Of a stretch of DNA of 64,000 nucleotides, positions 1 to 8,054 are shown piece after piece (the stretch's first letter is position 1; each line of letters starts with the position of its first letter). Below the pieces are notes generated by a model. The model ran no database searches and was not told the origin of the DNA. It worked only from the letters and a program-made list of their open reading frames with translations. The DNA is from Paraglaciecola sp030730205. GTDB taxonomy: Bacteria; Pseudomonadota; Gammaproteobacteria; Enterobacterales; Alteromonadaceae. The DNA is taken from the NCBI RefSeq assembly GCF_052119645.1, contig NZ_JBGQOM010000011.1, forward strand, positions 1 to 64,000. The letters run 5' to 3'. The position numbers and the translations under genes were made by a program.

Positions 1-73
1 CCCATCGTCTAGAGGCCTAGGACACCGCCCTTTCACGGCGGTAACAGGGGTTCGAATCCCCTTGGGGACGCCA
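1..73 (+). tRNA. tRNA-Glu (anticodon TTC), 5' end cut by window
   Basis: The cloverleaf is clear. The anticodon stem CCGCC/GGCGG encloses loop CTTTCAC with anticodon TTC at 32-34. The T arm carries GTTCGAATC, the acceptor 3' strand is GGGGAC, and discriminator G and an encoded CCA end the gene at 73. The acceptor 5' strand should read GTCCCC but the window opens at its fourth base, so three bases are missing. A terminator follows directly, so this is the last gene of its transcript. Confidence 0.95.
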
Positions 74-80
74 TATATCA

Positions 81-110
81 AAACCGCATAAGCAATTATG
101 CGGTTTTTTT
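81..110 (+). terminator. Rho-independent terminator of the tRNA-Glu transcript
   Basis: An 11-bp perfect stem (AAACCGCATAA against TTATGCGGTTT) closes a short GCAA loop and runs into seven T residues. It lies 8 bases after the tRNA CCA end. Its A-rich 5' flank could also let it work leftward on readthrough from tmcA. Confidence 0.9.
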
Positions 111-195
111 ATGTCTGAAAAAGGCTTGAACCCCAAGGGGAAGTCTGGTTGAGGTAAAATAGCTTGCGTCTCGGACTTTTTGCACACAGAAAAGT

Positions 196-2319
196 TTACC
201 TATGCTCATCCATTGCAATTAGCTTCAGCGCGTTTCTTATTGTCAATTCAATTTGATGTTTGCCTGTTACAGAAAATTCTTTAGAAATAGCGGCAAAGGG
301 GCGATTTTGCATTAAGGTTGCGACCACGAGGGCGAGATGTTGTTTATCTAATTTTTTGAACACCCGTATATGCTTTAAGTAATAGGCTCTGAGTGAGCGA
401 AGGCATACGTTCAAAGGTCTGGTGCCATCGATAAACTGTTTGATTATTTCAAGATTGATAGGCTCAAGGGGAGCGCCTGAATGCACAGAAGCTAAGGCGT
501 GATGCAACAACAGAGGCTCAAGATCACTAAATGCTTTATCACTTTGAAAACACAACTCTAGTAAAAATACATTTTTTAAGTAGTGCTCAATATTTTTTAC
601 CTGTTCAGTCACAGGATAGATTAATTGAGCACTATGCTGGGCGCTTGAAATCTCGGGCTTTTTACTCAAATTGACTAGTGTAAAACCTGCGCGTTGCCAA
701 AATTTCAGGAGTCGCACGCTGGCGCCAAATGAGGTGGTCATAAAAGTAATATCTCGAGTTTGAGCGTGTTGGATAATATGATCGATAAGCTGCTGACCTA
801 AACCACGTGATTGATATGCCGAGGCGATTGCAATTCGGCTAATTCGCCATTGTTTGTGCTGACAAAATTCAGCATAGGCATAATTAAAAGCAATGTTTTG
901 CGCAACTAAATGCCCTTTTACTCGTCTTTTTCCGGCCGCGATGTCTTGGTGCAAAGGAGCTAGACGCTCGCCCCCTTCTTCGATCACCAGTGCCACTCCT
1001 ACTAGCTCATTGCCTTTTACTAAAACAAAGCAACGTTGCTCTGGGCTATCGAATAACCTGATTAGATCATCTGGACTGGTTTGATAGTGGGCTTCGATAA
1101 GCAATTGAAATAAGTTGTGACTAAGTTGAGTATCTTGAACTAACTCAACTTGCGATACAAAACGGCATGATATTTCAGTTTCAGGGGAATAGGGCAGGGC
1201 GCAGGGAGTATTGTGCATACATAAGGCGTTAAACCAAAATGACTCAAGACAATCGCCTTTGTACCAACGCATAGGGCAAGTTAAGTGTAAATTACGCCAC
1301 TGTGGCTTATTCACATTAAGGTATTCTTTTACTCTTAAATCAAAACCTCGGCCGCTGCCCTCATAGCCATGCAGTGTGGTACTAAATACAATGCGAGAAA
1401 ATCGGTCAATTAACTTATAAAGTAAATGAGTAGGCAATGCAGCAGCTTCATCAATAAGTAAAAGCTCAAAATTGCTTGTCTGAGCAAGTATCGCGTCAGG
1501 TGCAATGTACTGCATGTAGCCCTCATTAAAACTGAGCTTATTTTTGCTGTGCTGTGCCTCAGGTAGGTAGTGTTTGGCATGAGAAAAGACGTGTTGCACC
1601 GTGCTAGGTGAGGGCGCAACTAAAGCAATCTTTTTACCTTTGGTCAGCATCAGTTTCGCTGCGGCAATACCCAGGGCCGCAGATTTACCTCTACCACGAT
1701 CAGCACTGAGAACTAAAGGACGGTTTCGATGCCCTGTTGCCACTTTTATGATGTTTTCAACCGCCAATTCTTGTTGCTGTAAAGCGATAGCTGGTAATGC
1801 ATTTTCAGTCAGTGCTTCTTTAGGGGCTAGCGGTAGGGCTGCTTGGAAGCCTTCTTTGGTGAGTAAGGCAACATTTTCATCTTGCTTGATGGTTTTAATA
1901 AATTTATCAATAAAATGACTTCGTACCAAGGCATCTTGAAAACCGTAAGATACACGGTTTGCCCAATCGGGATCCGGATAACGTGGCCAACTGTCTAACT
2001 CAGGGCAAATTAAAATCATCAAACCGTTTTTTGTAACGATGCCACTTAAGGCAATAGCTGCATTGGCTCTAAAGCCTGTGTAAGCATTGAATACAAGTGT
2101 ATTGTATTCTTGTCCTAAAAAGTTCTGATATTGTTGAGGGGATATTTCGCTACAGGCACCTTCACTATTTCCGAGCCACAAGTCATCATTGGTTGCACAG
2201 AGCTTAATTGCTTGCTCAATTGCCCAGGGTTCGTCACCACTAATAACGAGTAATTGTCGGTGAACGACATTTTTAGCGCGGCTAGTCAGCCATGATTCAA
2301 TTTGATTGTACAATTTCAC
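196..2319 (-). CDS. tmcA: tRNA(Met) cytidine acetyltransferase TmcA
   Basis: This enzyme forms N4-acetylcytidine at the wobble base of elongator tRNA-Met, using acetyl-CoA and ATP (known for E. coli TmcA). The 707-residue length fits the family. An N-terminal domain precedes an RNA-helicase-like ATPase module with Walker A GRGKS at about residues 209-213 and Walker B LLLIDEAAALP at about 287-296. A GNAT fold follows, with the acetyl-CoA signature IASAYQSRGLGQQLI, then a C-terminal tRNA-binding region. The start is GTG at 2317-2319, with only a weak Shine-Dalgarno (AAAGAA). It is transcribed toward the tRNA-Glu and divergently from the thioesterase gene, sharing a short promoter region with it. 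Confidence 0.95.
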   Translation of the reverse strand: MKLYNQIESWLTSRAKNVVHRQLLVISGDEPWAIEQAIKLCATNDDLWLGNSEGACSEISPQQYQNFLGQEYNTLVFNAYTGFRANAAIALSGIVTKNGLMILICPELDSWPRYPDPDWANRVSYGFQDALVRSHFIDKFIKTIKQDENVALLTKEGFQAALPLAPKEALTENALPAIALQQQELAVENIIKVATGHRNRPLVLSADRGRGKSAALGIAAAKLMLTKGKKIALVAPSPSTVQHVFSHAKHYLPEAQHSKNKLSFNEGYMQYIAPDAILAQTSNFELLLIDEAAALPTHLLYKLIDRFSRIVFSTTLHGYEGSGRGFDLRVKEYLNVNKPQWRNLHLTCPMRWYKGDCLESFWFNALCMHNTPCALPYSPETEISCRFVSQVELVQDTQLSHNLFQLLIEAHYQTSPDDLIRLFDSPEQRCFVLVKGNELVGVALVIEEGGERLAPLHQDIAAGKRRVKGHLVAQNIAFNYAYAEFCQHKQWRISRIAIASAYQSRGLGQQLIDHIIQHAQTRDITFMTTSFGASVRLLKFWQRAGFTLVNLSKKPEISSAQHSAQLIYPVTEQVKNIEHYLKNVFLLELCFQSDKAFSDLEPLLLHHALASVHSGAPLEPINLEIIKQFIDGTRPLNVCLRSLRAYYLKHIRVFKKLDKQHLALVVATLMQNRPFAAISKEFSVTGKHQIELTIRNALKLIAMDEHR

Positions 2320-2339
2320 TTTTATGGGTTCTTTGGATG

Positions 2340-2345
2340 TATAAT
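2340..2345 (+). promoter_or_regulatory. -10 element (TATAAT) before the thioesterase gene
   Basis: A perfect TATAAT lies 21 bases after the divergent tmcA start. The -35 match is poor (TTCACT at 2315-2320, spacer 19), so only the -10 is well supported. A start of transcription near 2352 leaves about 32 bases of leader to the ATG at 2384, and too little for the upstream ATG at 2360. This favours the downstream start. Confidence 0.5.
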
Positions 2346-2383
2346 AGCGCCGCTAGTTTATGCAAACTTTACAAGGAATACGA

Positions 2384-2791
2384 ATGCGCTTTTTATCTCG
2401 CCGGTTAGTGATGCCAAATGATCTCAATTATGCTAATTCATTGTTTGGTGGCCGAGCCTTGGAGTGGATTGATGAAGAAGCGGCTATCTATGCTATTTGT
2501 CAGTTAGAAACCAATGTGCTGGTGACCAAGCATATTGGCGAAATTAGTTTTGAATCGCCAGCGATGGTTGGCGATGTCGTTGAGTTTGGACTAACCACCA
2601 AAAAAGTGGGTAAAACATCTATTACCGTCAGTTGTTTGGTAAGAAACAAGATAACCAAAAAAACTATCTGTTTTGCTGACGATATTGTGTTTGTAAAACT
2701 CGATCCAGAAACGCGTTTGCCAGCAGAGCATGGTAAAACACTAGAGCAATTAGAGATTCAAACTAAAGAAGAGATTAGTCGTTTAATTTAG
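2384..2791 (+). CDS. acyl-CoA thioesterase, hotdog fold (YciA/BFIT type)
   Basis: Predicted to hydrolyse acyl-CoA thioesters in the cytoplasm; substrate range cannot be told from sequence. The protein is 135 residues, one hotdog domain. It has the family pattern of an N-terminal MPNDLNYANSLFGGRALEWID segment (Asn/Gly-rich turn, then the hotdog helix with acidic residues) and a later ISFESPAMVGDVVEF strand. The ATG at 2384 is chosen because AAGGA sits 6 bases upstream. An in-frame ATG at 2360 would add eight residues but has no ribosome binding site and lies almost on the predicted transcription start. The next gene begins about 58 bases downstream. Confidence 0.85.
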   Translation: MRFLSRRLVMPNDLNYANSLFGGRALEWIDEEAAIYAICQLETNVLVTKHIGEISFESPAMVGDVVEFGLTTKKVGKTSITVSCLVRNKITKKTICFADDIVFVKLDPETRLPAEHGKTLEQLEIQTKEEISRLI

Positions 2792-2849
2792 GCTAGTGAT
2801 GGTTAGTGTCGTAATGGGGAGTATGCATGTGGAAAATAAAAGGATAATG

Positions 2850-3689
2850 ATGAAGGCTATTTTTATTGCAAGCTTTATGTTGCTGACCGCGTGTGGCTCA
2901 ATAGCAAGTGACAAACTTGGTTATACCGTTGAAACAGAATTTAACTTAGCGGGCGATTTGGCCGAAACCTCCGGTTTATATTGTCCCGCATCTGACACTA
3001 TTTTTACCATTAACGATTCAGGTAATTCGCCGACTATTTATCAATTAAATACCTCAGGTGAAATAGTTAGAAGGCAAGATCTTGATAAAAAAAATCAAGA
3101 CTGGGAGGCGATCACAGGTGATAACGATAATTTTTATGTGGGTGATATCGGCAATAATAATGGTAAAAGGGCAATTGTAGAGATACTCGTCATCAATAAA
3201 CAAAACCAAGTGCCGGCGATTACCAAGGTCTTAAAGCTAAGTTATGCTAATAACAACATTGAGAACAATGAATATTTGAAACATGATTTTGACGCAGAAG
3301 CCTTAGTTAGCGCTGATGATGAATTGCTACTTTTTTCAAAGAGTTGGCAGTCCACCGTCTCTCATGTTTATAAAATAGAGCCATCCCTAGCGGAGCAAGT
3401 TGTATCGCCGATCGCCTCAATTGATGGTTTGCCAGGAGTTGTGACGGGAATTGATTTTAACAAATCAAGCAAGCAATTCACTGTGGTAGGTTACAGTGTG
3501 AGCGGCTTCGGGAAGTTTTCACCTTTTATCGCTTTGCTAGACAGACGTTTCAACGTGGTCGCCACCTATCCTCTTGACGGCTTTAATCAGGTTGAAGGCG
3601 TTTGTGTGAGTCCAAACGGGGAAGTGTGGATCAGTCAAGAAAGTTCGTTTTTTTCAACTCACAAATTAGCTAAACTAAAATTTCGTTAA
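2850..3689 (+). CDS. lipoprotein with SdiA-regulated-like beta-propeller
   Basis: A 279-residue exported lipoprotein of unknown function. A short hydrophobic signal (MKAIFIASFMLL) ends in lipobox LTAC, so the mature protein should begin at Cys and be membrane anchored. The rest resembles SdiA-regulated / phytase-like propeller proteins: motifs AETSGLY, TINDSGNSPTIY, DWEAIT and VGDIGNNNG recur along blades. The start at 2850 has AAGGA 5 bases upstream. An in-frame ATG at 2796 would put about 18 extra residues before the signal peptide, which is unlikely. It precedes the thiamine riboswitch but is not part of that regulon, since the riboswitch lies downstream of it. Confidence 0.65.
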   Translation: MKAIFIASFMLLTACGSIASDKLGYTVETEFNLAGDLAETSGLYCPASDTIFTINDSGNSPTIYQLNTSGEIVRRQDLDKKNQDWEAITGDNDNFYVGDIGNNNGKRAIVEILVINKQNQVPAITKVLKLSYANNNIENNEYLKHDFDAEALVSADDELLLFSKSWQSTVSHVYKIEPSLAEQVVSPIASIDGLPGVVTGIDFNKSSKQFTVVGYSVSGFGKFSPFIALLDRRFNVVATYPLDGFNQVEGVCVSPNGEVWISQESSFFSTHKLAKLKFR

Positions 3690-3789
3690 TCGCTTAAGAT
3701 TATGAATTAGTTATATTTAATTTTGATATTCACTTGCGCGGTACACTAAGACTGATAGACTGCGCACGCTATTTTCTTAGAGAGAAGTA

Positions 3790-3880
3790 GTAAGCCAAGG
3801 GGTGCCGCAAGGCTGAGATGTGTTATTAAAACACGAACCCTTACACCTGATCCGGATAATACCGGCGTAGGAATGGTAAG
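3790..3880 (+). promoter_or_regulatory. TPP riboswitch (THI element)
   Basis: The conserved THI-box blocks are present in order: GGGGTGCC at 3799-3806, GGCTGAGATG at 3831-3840, then ACCTGATCCGGATAAT at 3845-3860, ACCGGCGTAGGAA at 3861-3873. A short P1 pairs GCCA (3794-3797) with TGGT (3874-3877). This class of RNA binds thiamine pyrophosphate and represses downstream expression. It lies 65 bases upstream of the TonB receptor start. It marks the next four genes as thiamine related. Confidence 0.95.
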
Positions 3881-3912
3881 AGACACTATCCCCATTTACC
3901 TGCCGTAAAGCC

Positions 3913-3942
3913 GGATCTTTTCAAACTGAATTGAAGAGATCC
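3913..3942 (+). promoter_or_regulatory. Hairpin hiding the receptor ribosome binding site (expression platform)
   Basis: Twelve consecutive base pairs (one G-T) join 3913-3924 to 3931-3942 around a six-base loop. The 3' arm GAAGAGATCC ends two bases before the ATG at 3945 and contains the only Shine-Dalgarno-like sequence. There is no T tract after it. The sequence therefore suggests translational rather than transcriptional control by the upstream TPP riboswitch (inference). Confidence 0.65.
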
Positions 3943-3944
3943 TC

Positions 3945-6044
3945 ATGATAAATTCAAAAATACGTAACATAAGTTTAGCCGTTTCTTCGTTGCTGATTGG
4001 AGCGAGTCATGTTGCATTTGCAAATGAATCTGAAGACGTTGAAAGGGTGCTTGTTTATGGCGCACTGACTACCACACCATTATCAGAACTAGCGACAAGT
4101 ATTGATGTGATATCCGCTTTGGATATTGAACAGCGCCATGCCCAACATCTGGATGAACTTTTTAATCGCTCGGCTAATGTCAACTTTGCGACAGGAGCGA
4201 GCCGTGGTCGTTTTGTGCAAATTCGCGGTATTGGCGAGCGTAGTCAGTTTGTGGATCCTATTAACCCATCTGTTGGTTACTTAGTGGATGGGATTAATTA
4301 TTCGGGATTACTGGCCGGAGCAAGTACTTTTGATGTGGCACAGGTAGAGATTTTTAAAGGCCCGAATAGTGCGAGGTTTGGTGCCGATGGTTTGGCCGGC
4401 ATGATCAACGTGATTTCTGCACCCACCAGTGATGTGACCACTATGGATTTTCAAGCGGGCTATGCCAATTACCATAGTTGGAACTTAGGCGCTGCGGTGG
4501 GCGGCGCATTAACCAATACCGCCAATTGCCGAGTATCACTGCATCAAAATACCAGTGATGGGTTCATTTCAAACACTTATTTAAATCGTGAAGACACTAA
4601 CAATCAGGATGAGTTTACTTTTAGAGGCAAGGTTGATTGGCAAATCACCGCTGATTTAAAACTCAATACCACAGTACATCTTATCGATGTTGATAACGGT
4701 TACGATGCTTTTTCTTTAGACCGAAACCGCACTACATTGTCAGATGAGCCAGGTGTTGATACGCAAAAAAGTGATGCTGTCGCCCTAACGGCGGATTATC
4801 AGGGTTTTAGTTGGGCTGATGTGCAAGTACAAACCTCTTTGCTCGATGCGGATTTAAGTTATGGCTATGATGAAGACTGGAGTTATGTTGGTATTGCACC
4901 TGGATGGGAGTATTCATCCACTGACTACTATTATCGGACCCGCAACGATAAAACGGTGCAAGCAAAATTTAGCAGCAAAAATAACGTGGATACCCCTTGG
5001 TTAATCGGTTTTTATTATGCCGATAAAGATGAAAACCTTGATCGTGACTATACCTACAGTGCGCCGTTTTCAAGTGAAGTGGCAAGGGAAGATATAGCGC
5101 TATTTGGTCAATACAAATTTGATCTGAGCGACAAGCAATGGCTTACCGCCAGTTTACGTTTAGCATCACAAAAAATGGATTATCGAGATAGCCAAGCCAT
5201 TAAGCAGAGCATTGACCATGATGATTGGGGGGCAGAGCTAAGCTACCATCAACAAACTAGTGCGAATACCATGTTGTATTTTAGTGTGTTGCGCAGCTAC
5301 AAGATGGGTGGGGTCAACGGTCAAGCGTTAAGTAAAGCGAATGACGAAGGCCTAGAGGTTTTTAAAGATGTACTGCTAAGTAATGCCACCTTTGGCGCGG
5401 AGTCTTTAGTGGGCACAGAATTTGGTGTAAAAGGCGCGAACCAAGATGGGAGTTTGAGGGTGGATTTTACGCTGTTTTATCAGTGGCGTGATGACATTCA
5501 ATATAAGAACTCGTTTGTTCAAGACCAGTCATTTGTCGATTTTTACGACAATGCTGCGAGCGGCACCAATTATGGTATCGAGACCAGTATTCAGGCTGCA
5601 GTGACCGATAACCTTGATATGTTTTTAAACCTGGGATGGTTAAAAACCAATATCGAAGGTATTACACGCTTAGTCGATGATGAATTTGAAACGCTGGATA
5701 AGCGTGATCAAGCTCATGCGCCTGATTACCAAATTAATGCTGGCATAAACTGGCAATTAAGTGAAAAGGTGAGTTGGTTACTTGAGTTGGATGTAAAAGA
5801 CGATTTTTATTATTCCTTTGGGCATGATCAAATCTCTGACAAACAGTTTGTGGTGCACACTAGCCTTGATTATGACTTTGGTGATTGGAGAATTAGTTTG
5901 TATGCGCGTAATTTATTTGACCGAGCTTATGCCAACCGTGGCTTTTATTTTGGCAATGATCCTAGAGATGAATATGCCCCCCAAACATGGGAGCAGTTTG
6001 GTGAGCCGCGCCGTATCGGTGTGAATCTAAACTATCACTTTTAA
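3945..6044 (+). CDS. TonB-dependent outer-membrane receptor, thiamine-regulated
   Basis: Predicted to import thiamine or a thiamine compound across the outer membrane with TonB energy. The 699-residue protein has a signal peptide (about residues 1-26, ending in AFA) and a plug domain (about 35-150). The plug shows the FVQIRGIG and VGYLVDGINY segments and VAQVEIFKGPNSARFGADGLAG. A 22-strand-type barrel follows, ending in the usual C-terminal Phe (YHF). The TPP riboswitch in its leader is the evidence for its substrate; the protein itself resembles FecA/CirA-like receptors without a substrate-specific motif I can name. It is the first gene of a thiamine operon and is separated from the rest by a possible attenuating hairpin. 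Confidence 0.85.
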   Translation: MINSKIRNISLAVSSLLIGASHVAFANESEDVERVLVYGALTTTPLSELATSIDVISALDIEQRHAQHLDELFNRSANVNFATGASRGRFVQIRGIGERSQFVDPINPSVGYLVDGINYSGLLAGASTFDVAQVEIFKGPNSARFGADGLAGMINVISAPTSDVTTMDFQAGYANYHSWNLGAAVGGALTNTANCRVSLHQNTSDGFISNTYLNREDTNNQDEFTFRGKVDWQITADLKLNTTVHLIDVDNGYDAFSLDRNRTTLSDEPGVDTQKSDAVALTADYQGFSWADVQVQTSLLDADLSYGYDEDWSYVGIAPGWEYSSTDYYYRTRNDKTVQAKFSSKNNVDTPWLIGFYYADKDENLDRDYTYSAPFSSEVAREDIALFGQYKFDLSDKQWLTASLRLASQKMDYRDSQAIKQSIDHDDWGAELSYHQQTSANTMLYFSVLRSYKMGGVNGQALSKANDEGLEVFKDVLLSNATFGAESLVGTEFGVKGANQDGSLRVDFTLFYQWRDDIQYKNSFVQDQSFVDFYDNAASGTNYGIETSIQAAVTDNLDMFLNLGWLKTNIEGITRLVDDEFETLDKRDQAHAPDYQINAGINWQLSEKVSWLLELDVKDDFYYSFGHDQISDKQFVVHTSLDYDFGDWRISLYARNLFDRAYANRGFYFGNDPRDEYAPQTWEQFGEPRRIGVNLNYHF

Positions 6045-6054
6045 ATGAAACACC

Positions 6055-6086
6055 GTGGGCTGATTCATTCAATTAGCCCACCTTTT
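6055..6086 (+). terminator. Intra-operon hairpin, possible partial terminator
   Basis: GTGGGCT (6055-6061) pairs with AGCCCAC (6075-6081) and is followed by CTTTTTC. It lies between the receptor stop and the YkoF-like gene. The T run is short and interrupted, so partial termination or 3' end protection is more likely than a full stop; it may allow more receptor than downstream proteins. Confidence 0.5.
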
Positions 6087-6108
6087 TCACTTTACACAGG
6101 TTACCAAA

Positions 6109-6366
6109 ATGAAATTAGTTGCTGAAATCTCGCTATACCCTCTAAACCTTGATTATATTCCACCGATCCAAACGTTTATTGATAGATTAAATGACTATGC
6201 AGAACTGAAGGTTGTCACTTCAATGACCAATACCATCGTCAGTGGGGAATATTTACCTACCATGCAAATTCTCGCTGAAGAAATGCAACGCAGTCATCAA
6301 GAAATTGGCCAGGCCATCTTTGTTTGTAAGTTTCTTAATGGCGACAAGATGAGTCAGCAAGACTGA
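6109..6366 (+). CDS. YkoF/MTH1187-family thiamine-binding protein
   Basis: A small 85-residue protein of the thiamine-binding YkoF-like family (ferredoxin-like fold). It has the characteristic opening strand LVAEISLYPLN, the IPPIQTFIDRL helix, and a second half containing TIVSGEY and an acidic helix. B. subtilis YkoF binds thiamine and hydroxymethylpyrimidine, which supports a cytoplasmic binding role here. Its place in a TPP-riboswitch operon between an outer-membrane receptor and a PnuT-type permease agrees. Its stop codon overlaps the next start (TGATG). Confidence 0.75.
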   Translation: MKLVAEISLYPLNLDYIPPIQTFIDRLNDYAELKVVTSMTNTIVSGEYLPTMQILAEEMQRSHQEIGQAIFVCKFLNGDKMSQQD

Positions 6367-6989
6367 TGAGTGAATTCGCAAGTCAGTTACTGCAACAGCT
6401 AAGTGCTCAGTCTGGGTTAGAGGCTTTAGCTGTTGTATTAGCTTTGGCCTATGTGTGGTTAGCCGCTAAGCAGAATATTTGGTGTTGGCCTTGTGCGCTT
6501 CTTAGTACTGCCATCTACACCTTTGTGTTTTGGGAAGTCACGTTGCCATTTCATGCTTTACTCAATGTATACTACATGTTGATGGCGGTATACGGTTGGT
6601 TACAGTGGCAAAAGGACAGCGATAAAGCCCTAGATATTACAAGCTGGACGGTAAAACAACACATCGCTGCCGTCTTAATTCTTGTTTTGATAAGTGTATT
6701 ATTAAGTGTTCTTGGGGCGTCTATCTTTGATTCGACCTATTTGTATCTTGATGCATTCATTACGGTTTTCAGCGTATTTACTACTGTTTTAGTTGCGAAG
6801 AAGGTGAGAGAAAATTGGTTATACTGGATTGTTATTGACGCAGTGGCGGTGTACCTCTACCTCGCCAAAGGCCTGTTACTTACCGGATTGTTGTTTGTTA
6901 TCTACAGTGTATTTGCTATTTATGGTTACCTGCAATGGAGTAAAAGCAAGGAGAAGAAACAAACATTGCATGCTGTTACCGAGCGCTAA
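6366..6989 (+). CDS. pnuT: PnuT-type thiamine permease (PnuC family)
   Basis: A 207-residue inner-membrane protein with about seven hydrophobic helices. It has the PnuC-family signature LNVYYMLMAVYGWLQW near residue 75 and a related repeat IYSVFAIYGYLQW near the C-terminus. PnuC proteins facilitate diffusion of vitamin precursors that are then trapped by phosphorylation. Members under TPP riboswitches are called PnuT and move thiamine. The gene overlaps the preceding stop by one base, and the next gene starts immediately after its stop, so the three are translationally coupled. The substrate is inferred from the riboswitch and the adjacent kinase. Confidence 0.85.
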   Translation: MSEFASQLLQQLSAQSGLEALAVVLALAYVWLAAKQNIWCWPCALLSTAIYTFVFWEVTLPFHALLNVYYMLMAVYGWLQWQKDSDKALDITSWTVKQHIAAVLILVLISVLLSVLGASIFDSTYLYLDAFITVFSVFTTVLVAKKVRENWLYWIVIDAVAVYLYLAKGLLLTGLLFVIYSVFAIYGYLQWSKSKEKKQTLHAVTER

Positions 6990-7781
6990 GTGGTGCAGGT
7001 TATCCAAGCAGAGGTGGTGGAAGAATTGACCGGCTTTTTGGGGGAAGAAATTGTCATTAACCCCATCCAAGGCGGCGCCATCAACCTCAGCTTTTCGGTC
7101 GACCAAGGTGAACGACGTTATTTTTTGAAGTTATTTGATGTCAGTACCATTGATTTACTCGACCGTGCTAGATTGTTTAAGCAGCAGCGTATACTCGCAG
7201 CGAAAGGGATGGCTCCAAAGCCTATTTACTTATCAGCTCGAGGTAACTTTCAATTGGAGGAGTGGATTGAACAAAGCAATCTTACTCAAAGCGAATTAAG
7301 TTCAAAACAGAAATGCCTGCGTTTAGCGAAAGCGCTCAATGATATACACCAGCTTTGTGTGCGTTTTCCCCCTCTGGATTTGTCCTCTGACTGGCAGAAC
7401 TATATGCGTCTGAGTGGGGCGACATTTAGTCGCTCACAACTACAAGCACAACAACAATTACTTAGTTTGTGGCGGCTAGAATGTGAGGAGTACAGTGTGC
7501 TTTGTCACAATGATTTGTCTTTTTCACACGTTCCAGAAAGTGATAGCGGGGTTATTTTTGATTGGGAGTATGCCGCATTTAACAGTCCGTATTTTGATAT
7601 CGCTTCCTGCTGCATTATTAATCAGTTTGATGAAGTAGAAATACACATTGTAATTGAAGAGTATGCGAGGCTAGCTGTCTTGGATAACAATATTGTTTCG
7701 GGAAAAGTGCACAGCATGCTAGCGGTGGTCAATAAAACCTACGAGTTATGGGCCCTTGCTTGTACTAACATACCTAATTAA
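6990..7781 (+). CDS. thiamine kinase-like phosphotransferase (APH/choline kinase fold)
   Basis: Predicted to phosphorylate thiamine after entry and so trap it. The 263-residue protein has the aminoglycoside phosphotransferase / choline kinase core: VLCHNDLSFSHV supplies the catalytic-loop HND, and VIFDWEYAAF supplies the DWE metal-binding Asp. The GTG start directly follows the pnuT stop (TAAGTG), so translation is coupled. It resembles E. coli ThiK in fold but I would not name it on sequence alone. Last gene of the riboswitch operon; no strong terminator was seen before tRNA-Trp. Confidence 0.75.
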   Translation: MVQVIQAEVVEELTGFLGEEIVINPIQGGAINLSFSVDQGERRYFLKLFDVSTIDLLDRARLFKQQRILAAKGMAPKPIYLSARGNFQLEEWIEQSNLTQSELSSKQKCLRLAKALNDIHQLCVRFPPLDLSSDWQNYMRLSGATFSRSQLQAQQQLLSLWRLECEEYSVLCHNDLSFSHVPESDSGVIFDWEYAAFNSPYFDIASCCIINQFDEVEIHIVIEEYARLAVLDNNIVSGKVHSMLAVVNKTYELWALACTNIPN

Positions 7782-7885
7782 CCTCGGTTTTGCATAAAAA
7801 ATCAGCGTTTGAAAGCGGGTTTGCAAAAAGTGCGTTAAAAGCGCTTTACCTTTAATGTCGCATCAGTATAATTCAGCGGCTCAGC

Positions 7886-7961
7886 AGGGGTGTAGTTCCA
7901 ATGGTAGAACAGCGGTCTCCAAAACCGATGGCTGGGGGTTCGAATCCCTCCACCCCTGCCA
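7886..7961 (+). tRNA. tRNA-Trp (anticodon CCA)
   Basis: The acceptor AGGGGTG/CACCCCT is perfect, the D arm GTTC/GAAC and T arm with TTCGAAT are present, and CCA is encoded at the end. The anticodon loop CTCCAAA gives CCA at 7919-7921. The outermost anticodon-stem pair is G-A, a single mismatch. It stands alone about 100 bases after the thiamine operon. Confidence 0.95.
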
Positions 7962-8054
7962 ATTTTCCTCGATGTATCTTCGACTTTTCTCCTCTCGCGT
8001 TCATGTTATGCTTAAGCATTATTAAGAATCTTTGTATGGAGCCTTGTGATTAGC

